Shown here: one piece after another, positions 51,820 to 62,932 of the stretch
Numbering within the stretch: the stretch's first letter is position 1
Layout: the number at the start of each line of letters is the position of its first letter
NCBI RefSeq assembly: GCF_002127325.2
Contig: NC_035436.2
Span: 112,243,591-112,307,590, forward strand
DNA length: 64,000 bases
Direction of reading: 5' to 3'
Origin: Helianthus annuus
Taxonomy: Eukaryota > Streptophyta > Magnoliopsida > Asterales > Asteraceae
The notes under the pieces: model-generated
What the model was told of the DNA's origin: nothing
The model's database searches: none
What the model saw: the letters and a program-made list of their open reading frames with translations, nothing else
Translations under genes and position numbers: made by a program

Positions 51820-53020
51820 TGTGACAACCGGTGATTTACGGCTCTTAATTACGTAATTTACAGGTGATTAACGCGATAATGAATATTGATTAAGACGTAG
51901 ATTAACTCATTTAGGCCCTTGGAGTGCTCAGGAACGATTATTCGACCGTATAGTGCGCATGTGGTACTTTACGGAAAAGCTGTCGAGTATTACGCGACAA
52001 CAAACTGATACCGCACAAAACACTGACAACGCCACTATTATAAGCCTTTTAATTTTAAAAATTTTATTCTATGGAGTTTGGGTTACGATATCGGGTCTCG
52101 TAGGAATTACGGGTCACTTACACATAAGATAGGCTTGTGAGCCCTGGGCCCATGCCCAAAACCCACAAGCCTAAACCTGCACATAATATGCAAGATCTCT
52201 ACAAAATCTTAACAAATCTACACAAAATCTCTATAAATCTCTACAAAAGATCTTATCTCAAAGGATAAAACATGTTACCTGAATATAATTTGAATACAAT
52301 AAAGACAATAAAACCTTCCATCTTTCCCTCACTCTATTAATACATAGACAAACACGTACAAAACCCAAGCAAGTATCTTCACTCTCCTCTCTTAATACAA
52401 CGCACGCACACAAGTTCTCGTGATCCTTCTTCTCCTTCATACTTCAAATAGAAAACCCTAAAACAATCTACTTCAATTTTCAACCACACCTATTTCACTT
52501 TTGGATCTCTGCAACTAAAAGAATCCCTCAACACAACAAATACACTACTCATCTCTAACCTCTAACTCATTTCCACTCAACAACTGGTCAACCACCATGA
52601 TGGTGGCGGCTCACAACGACAATCGACAGAGACAGACAAGAGACGGAGAGAGAGATGATGCAGGAGAGAGAAAGAGGCCGAGGAGAGAGAGAGTGAGTCG
52701 GAGACGGAGCGGCGCCGCCGCCTACGGCGGCGGCAGTGGAGGCGATGCGGCTGTGGCGGTAGTATCTCGGCAGTAAGAACCCACACTCCTCTTTTCTTCC
52801 TTTTAAGATTGTTTTTTTTCTCTAAATCGAAGATCTCCGGCCTGTTGGGTGTCGTTTCAGGTGATGATGGGGGTCGGGTGATGACGCTGGTGGTGGGTGT
52901 CGGAGTCGGCGACGGCAACGATGGCAGTCGACGGCGGCGTGGTGGACGGTTGAGTTTTGGTTCGGATTCCATAGTGGTCTCGACTTGGTTCAGGCAACAA
53001 GAGAGTGGTGATGATATTCA

Positions 53021-53731
53021 GGGTCTGTTTGGTATGGCGTAATGGAATAGACGGGTGAATGGAATGTACGATGTAATGGAATGGACAATGTAATGGAATG
53101 GATCATTACCATTCCATATCTTGTTTGGTTACTATGTGTAAATGAAATGAATCATTACTTTGTGTTGTTTGGTAGGAAAAAATAGACAAAGGAATAAAAT
53201 CGGTGATGAGTGACGGTAGTCGGTGGTGGTGGGTGGTGATAGGTGGCAATGGTAGCGATGGTCGGAGGTCGTGGCAGTGGGTGGCGGCGGCGGGTGGTGG
53301 CGGGGGCAGAGGTAGGTGGTGGCGATGACAATGGTGGTGGGTGACGGGGACGGTGGTGGGTGACGGCGACGGTGGTGGTCGGTGGTGGAGGTGGGTGGTG
53401 GCTGGCGGTGGAGGCGGGGGTAGGTGGCAGCTGTGGCGCGGTGGTGTCGGGGGTGGTAGGTGGTAGGTGGTGGCGAGTGACGGCGGGGGCGGAGGTGTGG
53501 ATGGTGGGTGACGGTTGGTAGCGGCGAAGGTGGGTGATGACTAGGGTGGAGGTGGGTGGTGGCGGGAGACAGCTGGGGTGGAGGTGGGTGGTGGTGGTGG
53601 CGGCGGAAGTGGGTGACAGCGACGACGGTAGTCACGGCGGCAGCTATGGCAGTAGTGGTGTCGCCCGTGAGTGAGTTATTAAAACCAATAATAATAATAA
53701 TGGTAAACAAATAATAATAATAAAAATATTG

Positions 53732-53782
<51 letters not shown>

Positions 53783-53977
53783 TATCTTTCCATTCCTTGA
53801 AGGAATGAAAAAAAAACACCACCTTACAAAGGAATGAAAATTATTATATTTGGAAGGTTTACATTCCTTGTGTAATGCTCTATTCCATTACCACTTGACA
53901 ACCAAACATATTTCTTTTCATTCCAATAGAATGATCCATTCCATTCCGCCTTCTATTCCTTCGTACCAAACGCTACC
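53021..53977. mobile_element. 957-bp non-autonomous DNA transposon in LTR of G
   Basis: The left LTR of G gives the empty site (ATTCAG then TTTTGG). In the right LTR an insert starts GGGTCTGTTTGGTA and ends TACCAAACGCTACC, imperfect terminal inverted repeats, flanked by TCA on both sides. Subterminal parts are rich in ATGGAATG / CATTCC on opposite strands. The middle is a GGTGGTGGG-type low-complexity tract (53215-53660) and an AAT microsatellite (53732-53781). No transposase. A 3-bp duplication points to PIF/Harbinger-like or CACTA-like, but the superfamily is uncertain. Confidence 0.75.
53732..53781. repeat. AAT trinucleotide microsatellite
   Basis: About 16 tandem AAT/ATA units inside the 957-bp transposon. 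Confidence 0.95.
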
Positions 53978-56637
53978 TCAGTTTTGGTTCAAACGACAGA
54001 TTTGGTTCGGGGTTTCTCAGATTCGGTTCAGCGAGGTATATCTTCCGGTTCGGGCTCGGGTCAACAGGTCTGCCGGTTCGGTTTCAGATTCGCTCAAAGG
54101 CAACGAGTCAACTCAGTTTCAGTTAGGGTTGACTCGGTCAACCCTGGTCAACACAGCGAATTGACTCAGTCAACTCAACCGGTCAACTCAGTTGACCCGG
54201 TCAACTCAGCCAACTTTTTTTTTGGCGTTTCGACTAGAAGATTCGGTAAAAGATTTAGGACTAACATTATTTACGTTAACTATTCCTTATTTTTATACGT
54301 GAGAAACGAGCTCGAACCAATCGATTAAAGTATACTACATTTTTACATATTTGACGTAATCTTATATATTGATTGAATCTTGTTTGAATTTTGAATAAAT
54401 AACGACAACTGTGTTGTCGGGGGCGTCAAAAAACAGAGGTAACTCTGCCCCTTTTTTAGAAAAATCCGTAAAACGAATCGCGTTTTAATATAAAAATATA
54501 GCCGATCAACTACAAATGCCTTTTATAAAACTAAAAACATGTGTATGATTTTCGATAACACTTTATGATATGCGAAAGTGACGATACAGAAATTATTTAC
54601 AAACAATAAATATAGTACTTAAAATTTCGAAACTTGACAAATCTTTTATAAAAACAATATACTTATTTATTTTGTTAAAAACACCGATAATCCGATTTCA
54701 TTTATACAAATGCATATAGTTTGCATATGTATTTCAAATGCATATATTACGACTTCTTTTACTAAAATTAATATAGTATATATATTTAATTCGATTATCA
54801 AACAACATGATTTCGCATTATAAAAACAAACATAATTATATGTTTATTTCAAATACCAAACGACGTGAGTTGGTTTTATAAAATAAATATAGCTTATATA
54901 TTTATTTTAAATATCGTACTACACGAATTCTTTTATAAAATAGATATAGTTCATCTATTTATTTCAAACTTCAAACAACTCGACGATCATTTTATAAAAT
55001 AAATATAACTTTTATATTTATTTCAAAACGCCTAAACGACACACTATAAATCATATATGTCGAGTACGAGTTTGTTACATGATATTTTCATAGAAATATT
55101 TGTTTCATACACAACGATTTCTCAAGACGACCAACGAGATTCTACCGAAATATTTATATATTTTTACATAAATATTTATATATTCTAAATCTCACGAGAA
55201 CTAAGTGTTTTTCAAAGACTTAGTAAACTATTACCAACATTAGGCGAAACTTAATGAGTATAACTTAATCGTTACTATTAAGTTATCAACTTACGTCAAA
55301 TCGTCCAGTTAACGATTCGGTAGAGCTCGGTGACACGTAGTTTAGTTACCGCTTTCGTTTAGAAACTTATAAGATATTCCATGATTAGGGATATTGTAGA
55401 ATGCACGCTAGCAAGTCAACTCTTGGAAACGACATCGCGAAGTCGTAATTAGCTAGCTTTGCACAAGGCAATTCAGGTGAGTTCATAACCCCACCTTTTT
55501 ACGGTTTTACATTTTTATAAATGTTTTCGTGGTGGAAAGACATGCACGTTTTGCACAAACACACAAAGTTTTCAACTAACAAAGACTGCATATTTTAGAC
55601 AAAGCACGTACTGCAAGAACATACAAAGTCTTTGAACGAACAAAAACTCATATTTCTAAATCATATCACGAATGGATTTCGAGGAACTCAAATGGTTTAC
55701 GAATGGATCATATTAAAATATACCGGTTTTTACAAAACAAAAGCGTATTATCAAAATGAGAATGATTTTCATGACAAGGGATGGGATCGTCTAGTTATAA
55801 TAATGGGACTCGGTTGGTCTGCATTTGAGAAGCGGGACTCCCAATGGGTACATGTTACAAAATGATTACATACAATTACAATTGGTTGGTTAGCTAAGGA
55901 AGGGTACACTTAGATCATCTGAGTGGTGGGTACAACACTTAAGGCCATTAATCCTTATTGTAGGACCGAGGGAAATGAGTGAAAGATCTATTTGGGTGTA
56001 GCGAGCCCACACCCATGCGGACCAGGGTGGCCCATGTGGTGACTATGTCTTCATCTTGGAGACAAATTTGCTAGGTTTGAGTCTTCCTGCATCACTTCAC
56101 ACATATCAATGGCTTTGCAAACCATTGGTGATCTCTTTTTTTTCTTTGTTGCTTTCATACCGGGGTTTTACAAATTACGTACCACGTTTTATACAATTTC
56201 AAAGCATAGGATTTATGCGGGCATGAAGTCAAAGTTAGGGTGGGCATTGATGGTTATACAAACTTTACGATTACAAGTCTACAAATACATGGCTTTACAA
56301 CATAGTGCGTTACAAATACAAAGTTTCCATATAACTTGACAAGAAAATGATTTTTAAATTCTTTTTCTCAATAATATTTCACAAACCGGTTATCAAAAAG
56401 ATTTATTTCAAATCTTTTACAAACAAACTATGAACTCGCTCAACTTTATGTTGACTTTTTCGCATGTTTCTTTCTCAGATTGCATTTCTAACACAAGGAA
56501 TGGTTGGAATAGGAGAACCAGGTGGAATCAAGTACTTAGTGGCGTTCATTTTTTAAAAGACTTAGCTTATTTGCTTCCGATGTGCAATGAAGATACCAGT
56601 CCAGTCACGCCAGCTTTGATAGTTTCGGGGTGTGACA

Positions 56638-56937
56638 GATACCATAGAAGAACTTAAGGATTTGGCAAGGATAAGAATGGCTAGTTATCAACAAAGGATA
56701 GCTGGAGCTTATAACAAAAATGTCAGGATCAGGAAGTTTCAAGTTGGTGATATGGTGTTGAGGAAAGCATTCCAAAATACCACCAATCCTGTTGATGGCA
56801 AGTTAGCACCAAAGTGGGAAGGTCCCTATCTTATTGAAGCTGAGGCAGGAAAGGGGGCATATCGATTATTAAAAATGGAAGGTGATTTGCTACCAAGAGC
56901 TTGGAATGCTGTCCACTTAAAGAGATACTTCATGTAA
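56638..56937 (+). pseudogene. Integrase C-terminus of O
   Basis: After TSD GATAC the O integrase continues (DLARIRMASYQQR, IRKFQVGDMVLRKAFQN, KWEGPYLIEAE, WNAVHLKRYFM) to a TAA at 56935-56937. It shows the intact codon (CAA) where T has its TAG at 5904-5906. Only 20 bp separate the stop from the 3' LTR: the entire 3' untranslated region and antisense gene of T are missing here. Confidence 0.88.
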
Positions 56938-56957
56938 TAAGGATCCAGGATCCTTAG

Positions 56958-57615
56958 TGTTAGGGGAGGATTTTCTAACAATTAGTGATCCTTATTTGCT
57001 ATCCTAATAAGTGATCCTTACTTCTGTGACAGATAGTGATCCTCAGAAGAGCTTCAGGATCAGGATCATGGATCACCGTAAGGATCCTCATACTAACGAT
57101 TGGCTGTTTGTGTTTCGTTTTTGCAGGAGTATTGAGCTTGAGTTGGTCTTGGCAACGTTACTATGGAATATTCCACGGGTATTTCGCACACATTTGAATA
57201 GAAATGGACGTTGTGGAGAACGTGGGAGCATGGCACAAAAGTCGGACAGTTAGTTAGCTTAGTTAGCTTTCATTTTTAAAGGGGTGACGAGCTAAATTTA
57301 GAACACTTAGCCATTTTCAGTTACACACACACTCTCGTGCAATTGCAGTCTCAAAGCTCTCAACAAACACTTAAAAATTCCCACACTTTTACACGATTAA
57401 CCATAGTGATCCTTGTTCTTATCTCATTACTATCCGAAGTTGTAAACTTTTATTGATTTATTTGAGCTTGGTGATCGGTAGTTTCCGTCACCCGAGGTTT
57501 TTTATGCCGGAGATCATTCATTGATCAAGGGCTTTTTCCTCGTATAAATCCTTGTGTCATTTGTGCAATTTACATCGAAGTGATCCTTATTATTGTTCTT
57601 CATTTCAAGCATCAT
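56958..57615 (+). repeat. 3' LTR of O (truncated)
   Basis: It starts TGTTAGGGGAGG and follows the Tat LTR to CAAGCATCA, where element I interrupts it about 60 bp before its end. There is no polypurine tract upstream. Rich in GTGATCCT words. Confidence 0.85.
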
Positions 57616-58067
57616 TGTAGGATCAGTTTTGACCTCTCGAGTGAGTCAATCAGAGCTAGTGCTTACTGAAAATGTGGCGGAAACACATTTTCAGCATAAT
57701 ACAAAGAAAAACCGTAAAAGAATGGAGTAGAAACAGAGATTTCACACTTAAAATACTTTTTCTTCACTTGATAATGCTTGCTGTACGGACAGTAGTTCGA
57801 CGTGGGATCTCAGACAACGTTTTAAATGAAGAACACAACAGGGGTATATATAGACCCACTGGTCCGCTCATGTGACATGTCCACAAAAGCGGACCTGACA
57901 ACTAAGTTGGTTCACTTTTGTGGACAAGTGCCACAAAAGCGGACCTACAACATAAAAGTCATAAAATTACATTTAAACCCCCTGGACTTATACAAAATGA
58001 CCTATCAGGACCCTATACATTAAACTAGCATTACAAAGACGCAGGCTTTAGACATTGTGCATCAACA
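57616..58067 (-). repeat. 3' LTR of I
   Basis: 452 bp, TGTAGGATCAG...CATCAACA, TATA-like TATATATA at 57845-57852 on the minus strand, and several copies of the word AAAAGCGGACC at 57868-57945. Its partner LTR is outside the window, so the left boundary rests on the break in the O LTR. Confidence 0.78.
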
Positions 58068-58078
58068 AACTCCCCCTT
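58068..58078 (-). other. Polypurine tract of I
   Basis: AAGGGGGAGTT on the minus strand directly before the 3' LTR, identical to that of H. Confidence 0.8.
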
Positions 58079-58114
58079 GGATGAAGCCGCAGTCTTTGTC
58101 TTGAATGTAGGTCT

Positions 58115-61100
58115 TCAGATAGCTTTGAATTTCTCTTCCTTCGGTTTTGGCTTTCTTCCCAGCGCAACTCTGATCTTCTCATTCTTTATCTTCCTCGCTT
58201 TCTCTTCCTTTTCTTGTTGCTTCATAAACTTTCCTCTATTTTCTTCCATCTTTTGATTCTCACGTTCACGCTCACGCTTCGCTTTCTTTTTCATCTTCTC
58301 ATCTAAAGACCACCACGAAGATTTCCACTTGTTTTCAGAGTTGATACCTTTCTGAACACACAAAGAAACTACACGTTGGAACTGAAGAGCTTGCTCTTTA
58401 TCTGCTGGCGAGTAGCGAATCTTGTGAATGAATAGACATTCGATGTCTTTCGCTGAGCAATTTACTAACCACATCGGGTCGTAAACATGAATATCTCTCA
58501 ACTCTCCACCAGCTCTGTACGTGATTATAGCTTCAGTCGTTCTGCAACTATAAACCCAATCAATAAAGCCTTTATAAAATTCCTGCTCCATTTCTGGCAT
58601 CGGAATTGTCTTCATTGTACGCGGAGGCTTCACATTCAGAATAATTTCTACAGCCCCGGTTTCCGGATCAACTCTCTGAACACGCCTTGGACGATGTGGC
58701 TTCCACTTTCGAATTACTTTAATTGTTCATATTTGATGTAGCCCCACATCGCGGTATCATTCTTTCTCACCTTGTACTCCAAGACTCTCACCTTTGCTAA
58801 TTCATCAACGTCCCACCATGGTAATGACATTATGTCATAAAACGTGCAAAATACTGGACGCCATATTCTCTTCGAATAGAATAAGCGTTAACTTGCGGAA
58901 GAAAACCCCAACTAATAATATCGCCAAGCGAAACATTTCGATCACGTTGGAAGAACTTCAGCGGCCTCTTGAATTTTCTTTCATGAGAATCTTTAAACCA
59001 TTTAGAACGATCAATTTCTTCAACATTCGATTGACCTTCTTTTCCAACATTAGATTTGCCTTCCTGCTCAGCTTCTTTCCTCAAACATTCAAATACATTA
59101 TCATTCACCGCTTCAGTCACCTTTTGACGTAATTCATCTCTATTCTCAGCAGCAAAGAACTCCATTAACGTTGGAAGTTTCGAAGTATCTTCAGGAACCT
59201 CTTCATTATCTGAACATTCTTCAACCTCAACTCTATCGTAGATATCAACATCTTCAACATAATCATACTTATAATCTTGCTGTTTATTGATATCAAACGA
59301 TTCTAAGTCCTCTTCTAAGTCGAAGGGAATTTCAGGATTTACATTTTTAAGCATTTCTTTATACTCCTCTAGACGCATGAACAACGGCTCATGATGCTCA
59401 ACAATCTGAGTCTTACTCGACTCCCCCTTACCTTCAGCTTCACCACTTTCTTCATTAATTGTGTCGTTCAACAGATCTTCAACGACTTTTTCATTTGAAG
59501 CTTCAGTCACTCTAACACCTGAACCTCCTGCAGCGTCATCATCATCATCACCTTTAGAACTGTGACTGCTCGCAGAATATACAAACTCATCCTCATCATC
59601 ATCTTCATCATCCTCTTCATCTTCGCCACCAATTAATTTAGGCGTTGGAATTTCTTCTTCAACTAAGCCAGGAACTGCAGATATAGGCTCAGGATTATCT
59701 ATCACCATTGAAGGTACAATAGACATTTTAGAACTTCCTTCCACCCCTTTACCCTTATCTTTCATCTGCCTTTCTAATTCTGCTTGACGTTCTGCACGAA
59801 GGTCTTCTAGCTTCAATTCTTCATATTTCTGTTCCACTGATGTCTCTAACATGCTTTCCACAACTCTATTCAGCATGTAGAACTTATGTTCATGTAGTGC
59901 TTTTGCAGCCGTAAGTTCTTTATTTTTCAACTTATAGTATTTATTTTCAATCTCTCTACGATTCTTCTCTTCTTCTAATTCAGACACTCGAACTTTCAGA
60001 ATGTCGATTTCCGTCTGATCAGCTTCAACTTTCTGTGTCAACACTTTGTTTTCACCTTCCAACTTCTGCACTCTACCAGCAAGAATCTTTTCTCTATCAG
60101 CAATCTTTTTGCTTTCAGCCACAACTTTTTATTCTCTGCTATAACATCCTCAATTCTCTTTTCCAATTTCAACACTTGCGAATTGTTTGCAAAGTCAAAA
60201 TCAACGTCTAGTAGATTATCTTGCGGTATCGGAAGACCTTTACCTGAAGAACTAGGTTGTACTTGGGTGAGTGGAGGTGTGCCAAAGAGATCTTGCGAAG
60301 TATAATATGGTTGTTGTGGTGGTGGTGTTGATTGAAAAATAGGAGATGGTTGTCGTTGCGGAGTAGGTTGTCTGGGTGGTGTTGAGTGTGATGGAGGAGT
60401 AGGTTGTCTTGGTGATTGTTGTGGTGTTGGTTGTCTGGGAGGTGATTGATGTATTGGAGATTGTGGAGGTGTTGGTTGACGTGGAGGTGTAGAATGCGTT
60501 TGCATGATCTTCCGAGGGCGCTTTGACACTTTAATCTTTGGTGTAGTTCTCTTTCGACCAACAACTTTCTTTTTATCTCTCGGAGTAGATTGTGACGCTG
60601 AAACATGCTCCGGAGAAGGTTCATAAGGTGCATCTTCTTTCTCTTCCCTCTTCCTCTTTCTAATCAACTTCTCCTGTTCTACCTATTCTCTCATTCGTCT
60701 TTCACGTTCTTTTGCATCAATCACTTCATATTCAGACGAACTAGAAGAATTAGTAGTGTCTTTATCAACGTCGTCACCTTCAACATCATCTAACACCTTC
60801 TCTTTTTCTTTTTGAACATCAGAAGTAACCGTTTCCACAACATTATCAACAAAATATGCTTCTGTTGTAAACAAATCTGTCTCAATTACAATGTTTTCAG
60901 CACCAGTCATCTCTTGTTCATTTTCAACATTCATCTCAGAGATATCTTCATCAGATTCATCAATTAACATTGTTTGCTTTTTCTTCTTTTGTTTCTTCTT
61001 CTTTGGTTTTGAAGAAGAACCTTCACCTTCAGCTACAGGAGTTGCAAATTTACGTCTGCGTCCTGATTCCTTCACATACCACTCGTACTTGGTTGCTTTG

Positions 61101-62773
61101 AAATTCTGAAGTATTTTCAACTCTACAGCATACAACGCCTCTTTCATTTCCTCTTGATTTTTCCAATTTTGATGATTTTCCGGATCAGGATCCACATAGT
61201 TCGCATCTCTAAGCAATCCGAAGTTTTCAATCACTAGATCAGGCTCTGGATGATTAGGATGATATTTGACCAGGTTCTTCAAAGTGTTATTAGACATATG
61301 AGCTTGGACAAGAAGATCATCTTTAATATTTCTATCAATCCCAGGGTATGCGTGATCAATTAACATTTGTACAAAGCGCGAATACTTCCAAGTTCTAACG
61401 TTCGTCGTGATGTTCTCCGCCATATAGTGAAATACTATATGTGAGAAATTATATTTCTTATTCAACACCAATGCCGTTAGCATGTTCATCTGGTAATCCC
61501 TCATCTGGTCATAACTACCCTTTGTGTGGCTTAGTGTAATCAAAATACAATGAATTAAAAACTTGAATGATCTCTGAAATTTCGACTTCAAGTAGTTCCC
61601 GGTGTTCAAAGTATTTCTGTATCCCAAACGTAGCATACAACCCTTCACCATACGTTCCGGAAATCTTGTGGGGTAGTTGGCCTCATCAGGAAAATTCATA
61701 ACTTCTCGAACTAATGCTTCAGTCACCAGAATAGTCTCCGTCTTTCCATCTACTTCCACCATTGAAGAAATCACCTTGCTTGCCTCATCATACGTTGCAT
61801 TCATCCAAAATCGACTAATATGTGATCTGTACAATGGCCTCTAGTCAGTCATCTCTTTCTTCACTGGAATACGATTCATGTAGTCCAAAATACTGCTAAA
61901 TTCTGACAATAACGGACACTTCTCCACATCTAAATCAATGCAGCTGTTGTGTACTGGATCGAATAACACGTTCGGTGATGCCTGCATGACAACAACAGAA
62001 ACCAAGACTTAGAAAAAATTTCACATTTTGAACAATACATTGACAAAAGAGCGAACCACATAAGCGAACCAAATAATGATCAAATAGGCGAACCATCTTA
62101 TGTAAGTAAAAGCGAACCATGAATACTGCAACCCTATAAGCGGACCAATAAGATGACTAAAAAGCGGACCAACGTTATAAAATACACAAAAAGCGAACCG
62201 TCCCTTGTACCAATAAGCGAATCAACCCTTTTACTGCCTTAAAAGCGAACCTGCTTGACATCTTATGAGCGGACCTGAAAGTATTCTTAAAGGCGGACCT
62301 AAAATGGTAACTATGAGCGGTCCTACAGATGACATATGAGCGGTTCTAAGTTATCTGTTCGTAAAAGCGGATCTACAAGGTGTACCTAAGAGCGGTCCTA
62401 ATGGTGAATGTGTGCAAAAGCGGTCCTAAGACAAAACTTGTAAAAACTGCTTAAACCCTAAAATTGATTCCAAAATCACAATCTACACAACATTCCGAGA
62501 CTAGAGGTGTCTTTGATTTCTACAAAACATGCCTAAATCACCCTAGATCTGAAACTGAAACTACTAATTACCGACAACACATATCAAACACTCAGATTTC
62601 AGCAAATAAAGCATAACACTATACTCAGAATCATCAGACGACATGATTACACTATTCTATTCAACCAAATATGACAGTTAAAAGCTTAAAACACTATTCG
62701 ATCATACAAACATACCGACAGATATGAAATATCTTGAAATATATGAAATTGAAAGGGTACTAACCTTGCCCAT
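58115..62773 (-). pseudogene. Env-position gene of I with own intron
   Basis: Coding exon 1 is 62765-62773 (ATG GGC AAG), followed by a GTTAGT donor; a 783-bp intron (61982-62764) ends in a pyrimidine-rich TCATGCAG; exon 2 continues in frame with ASPNVLFDPVHNSCIDLD down to TAA 58115-58117, about 1,290 codons. N-terminal part: globular (RFWMNATYDEASKVI, NFPDEANYPTRFPERM). Middle: Lys-rich, then a Pro-rich stretch (60250-60550, repeats of PPRQPTP). Then a coiled coil (about 59880-60120), an acidic stretch, and a Lys/Glu-rich helix at the C-end. Breaks: TAG near 61841, TAG at 60683-60685, and one-base losses in A or T runs near 60127, 58836 and 58719. No obvious signal peptide or membrane segment. 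Position, Pro-rich region and coiled coil recall SIRE env-like proteins; function unknown. Confidence 0.6.
61990..62460. repeat. Reiterated AAGCGGACC / AAGCGAACC word
   Basis: About sixteen copies of a nine-base word (GCGGACC, GCGAACC, GCGGTCC variants, often after AAAA or ATGA) at irregular 15-35 bp spacing inside the intron of the env-position gene; about six more lie at 62880-63030 around its TATA-like box and three or four in the LTR. Confidence 0.85.
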
Positions 62774-62923
62774 GATGTAAAGAACAAGAATCTATCAATA
62801 ATCGAAGAAAAAACAGACTCAAACAGCAAGAAATCACGATGAACACGAAGGATCGCTCGTAATCGCCCAGAGAGAATGACGTATAAGCGGACCAGGAAAT
62901 GACAACAAAAGCGGACCCCTGTA

Positions 62924-62932
62924 CCTTTTATA
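62924..62932 (-). promoter_or_regulatory. Candidate TATA box of the env-position gene
   Basis: TATAAAAGG on the minus strand, 151 bp upstream of the ATG at 62773 and not in an LTR. With the downstream donor GTTAGT it suggests an internal promoter. The context CCCATATAAAAGGTACAG is a good match to a plant TATA consensus. Confidence 0.5.

Larger units (their letters stand above)
36375..56637 (+). mobile_element. Non-autonomous long-LTR element G (Tekay-related, LARD-like)
   Basis: TSD is GATAC (36370-36374 and 56638-56642). The left LTR is 36375-49656 once F (37550-47561) and its TSD are removed, about 3.27 kb; the right LTR is 51820-56637, 4.82 kb including a 957-bp transposon. The left LTR lacks about 555 bp present in the right one (55065-55618). 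The internal region is only 2.16 kb, with initiator-Met primer site and a GGGGGAGAA polypurine tract but no gag-pol. LTR starts (TGTGACAACCGG) and ends (GGTGTGACA) and the primer resemble Tekay chromoviruses, so it probably uses Tekay proteins in trans. Confidence 0.9.
51820..56637 (+). repeat. Right LTR of G
   Basis: 4,818 bp starting TGTGACAACCGG and ending GGTGTGACA. It keeps the 555-bp block (55065-55618) lost from the left LTR, carries the inverted-repeat transposon 53021-53977, and shares the intron-like block (52773-52860). The divergence from the left LTR is clearly greater than between the F LTRs. Confidence 0.88.

Noticed and set aside
53132..53710. Minus-strand frame of 192 codons rich in Pro, His and Thr
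   Set aside because: It is the complement of a GGTGGTGGG low-complexity tract inside a DNA transposon. Composition alone explains it.
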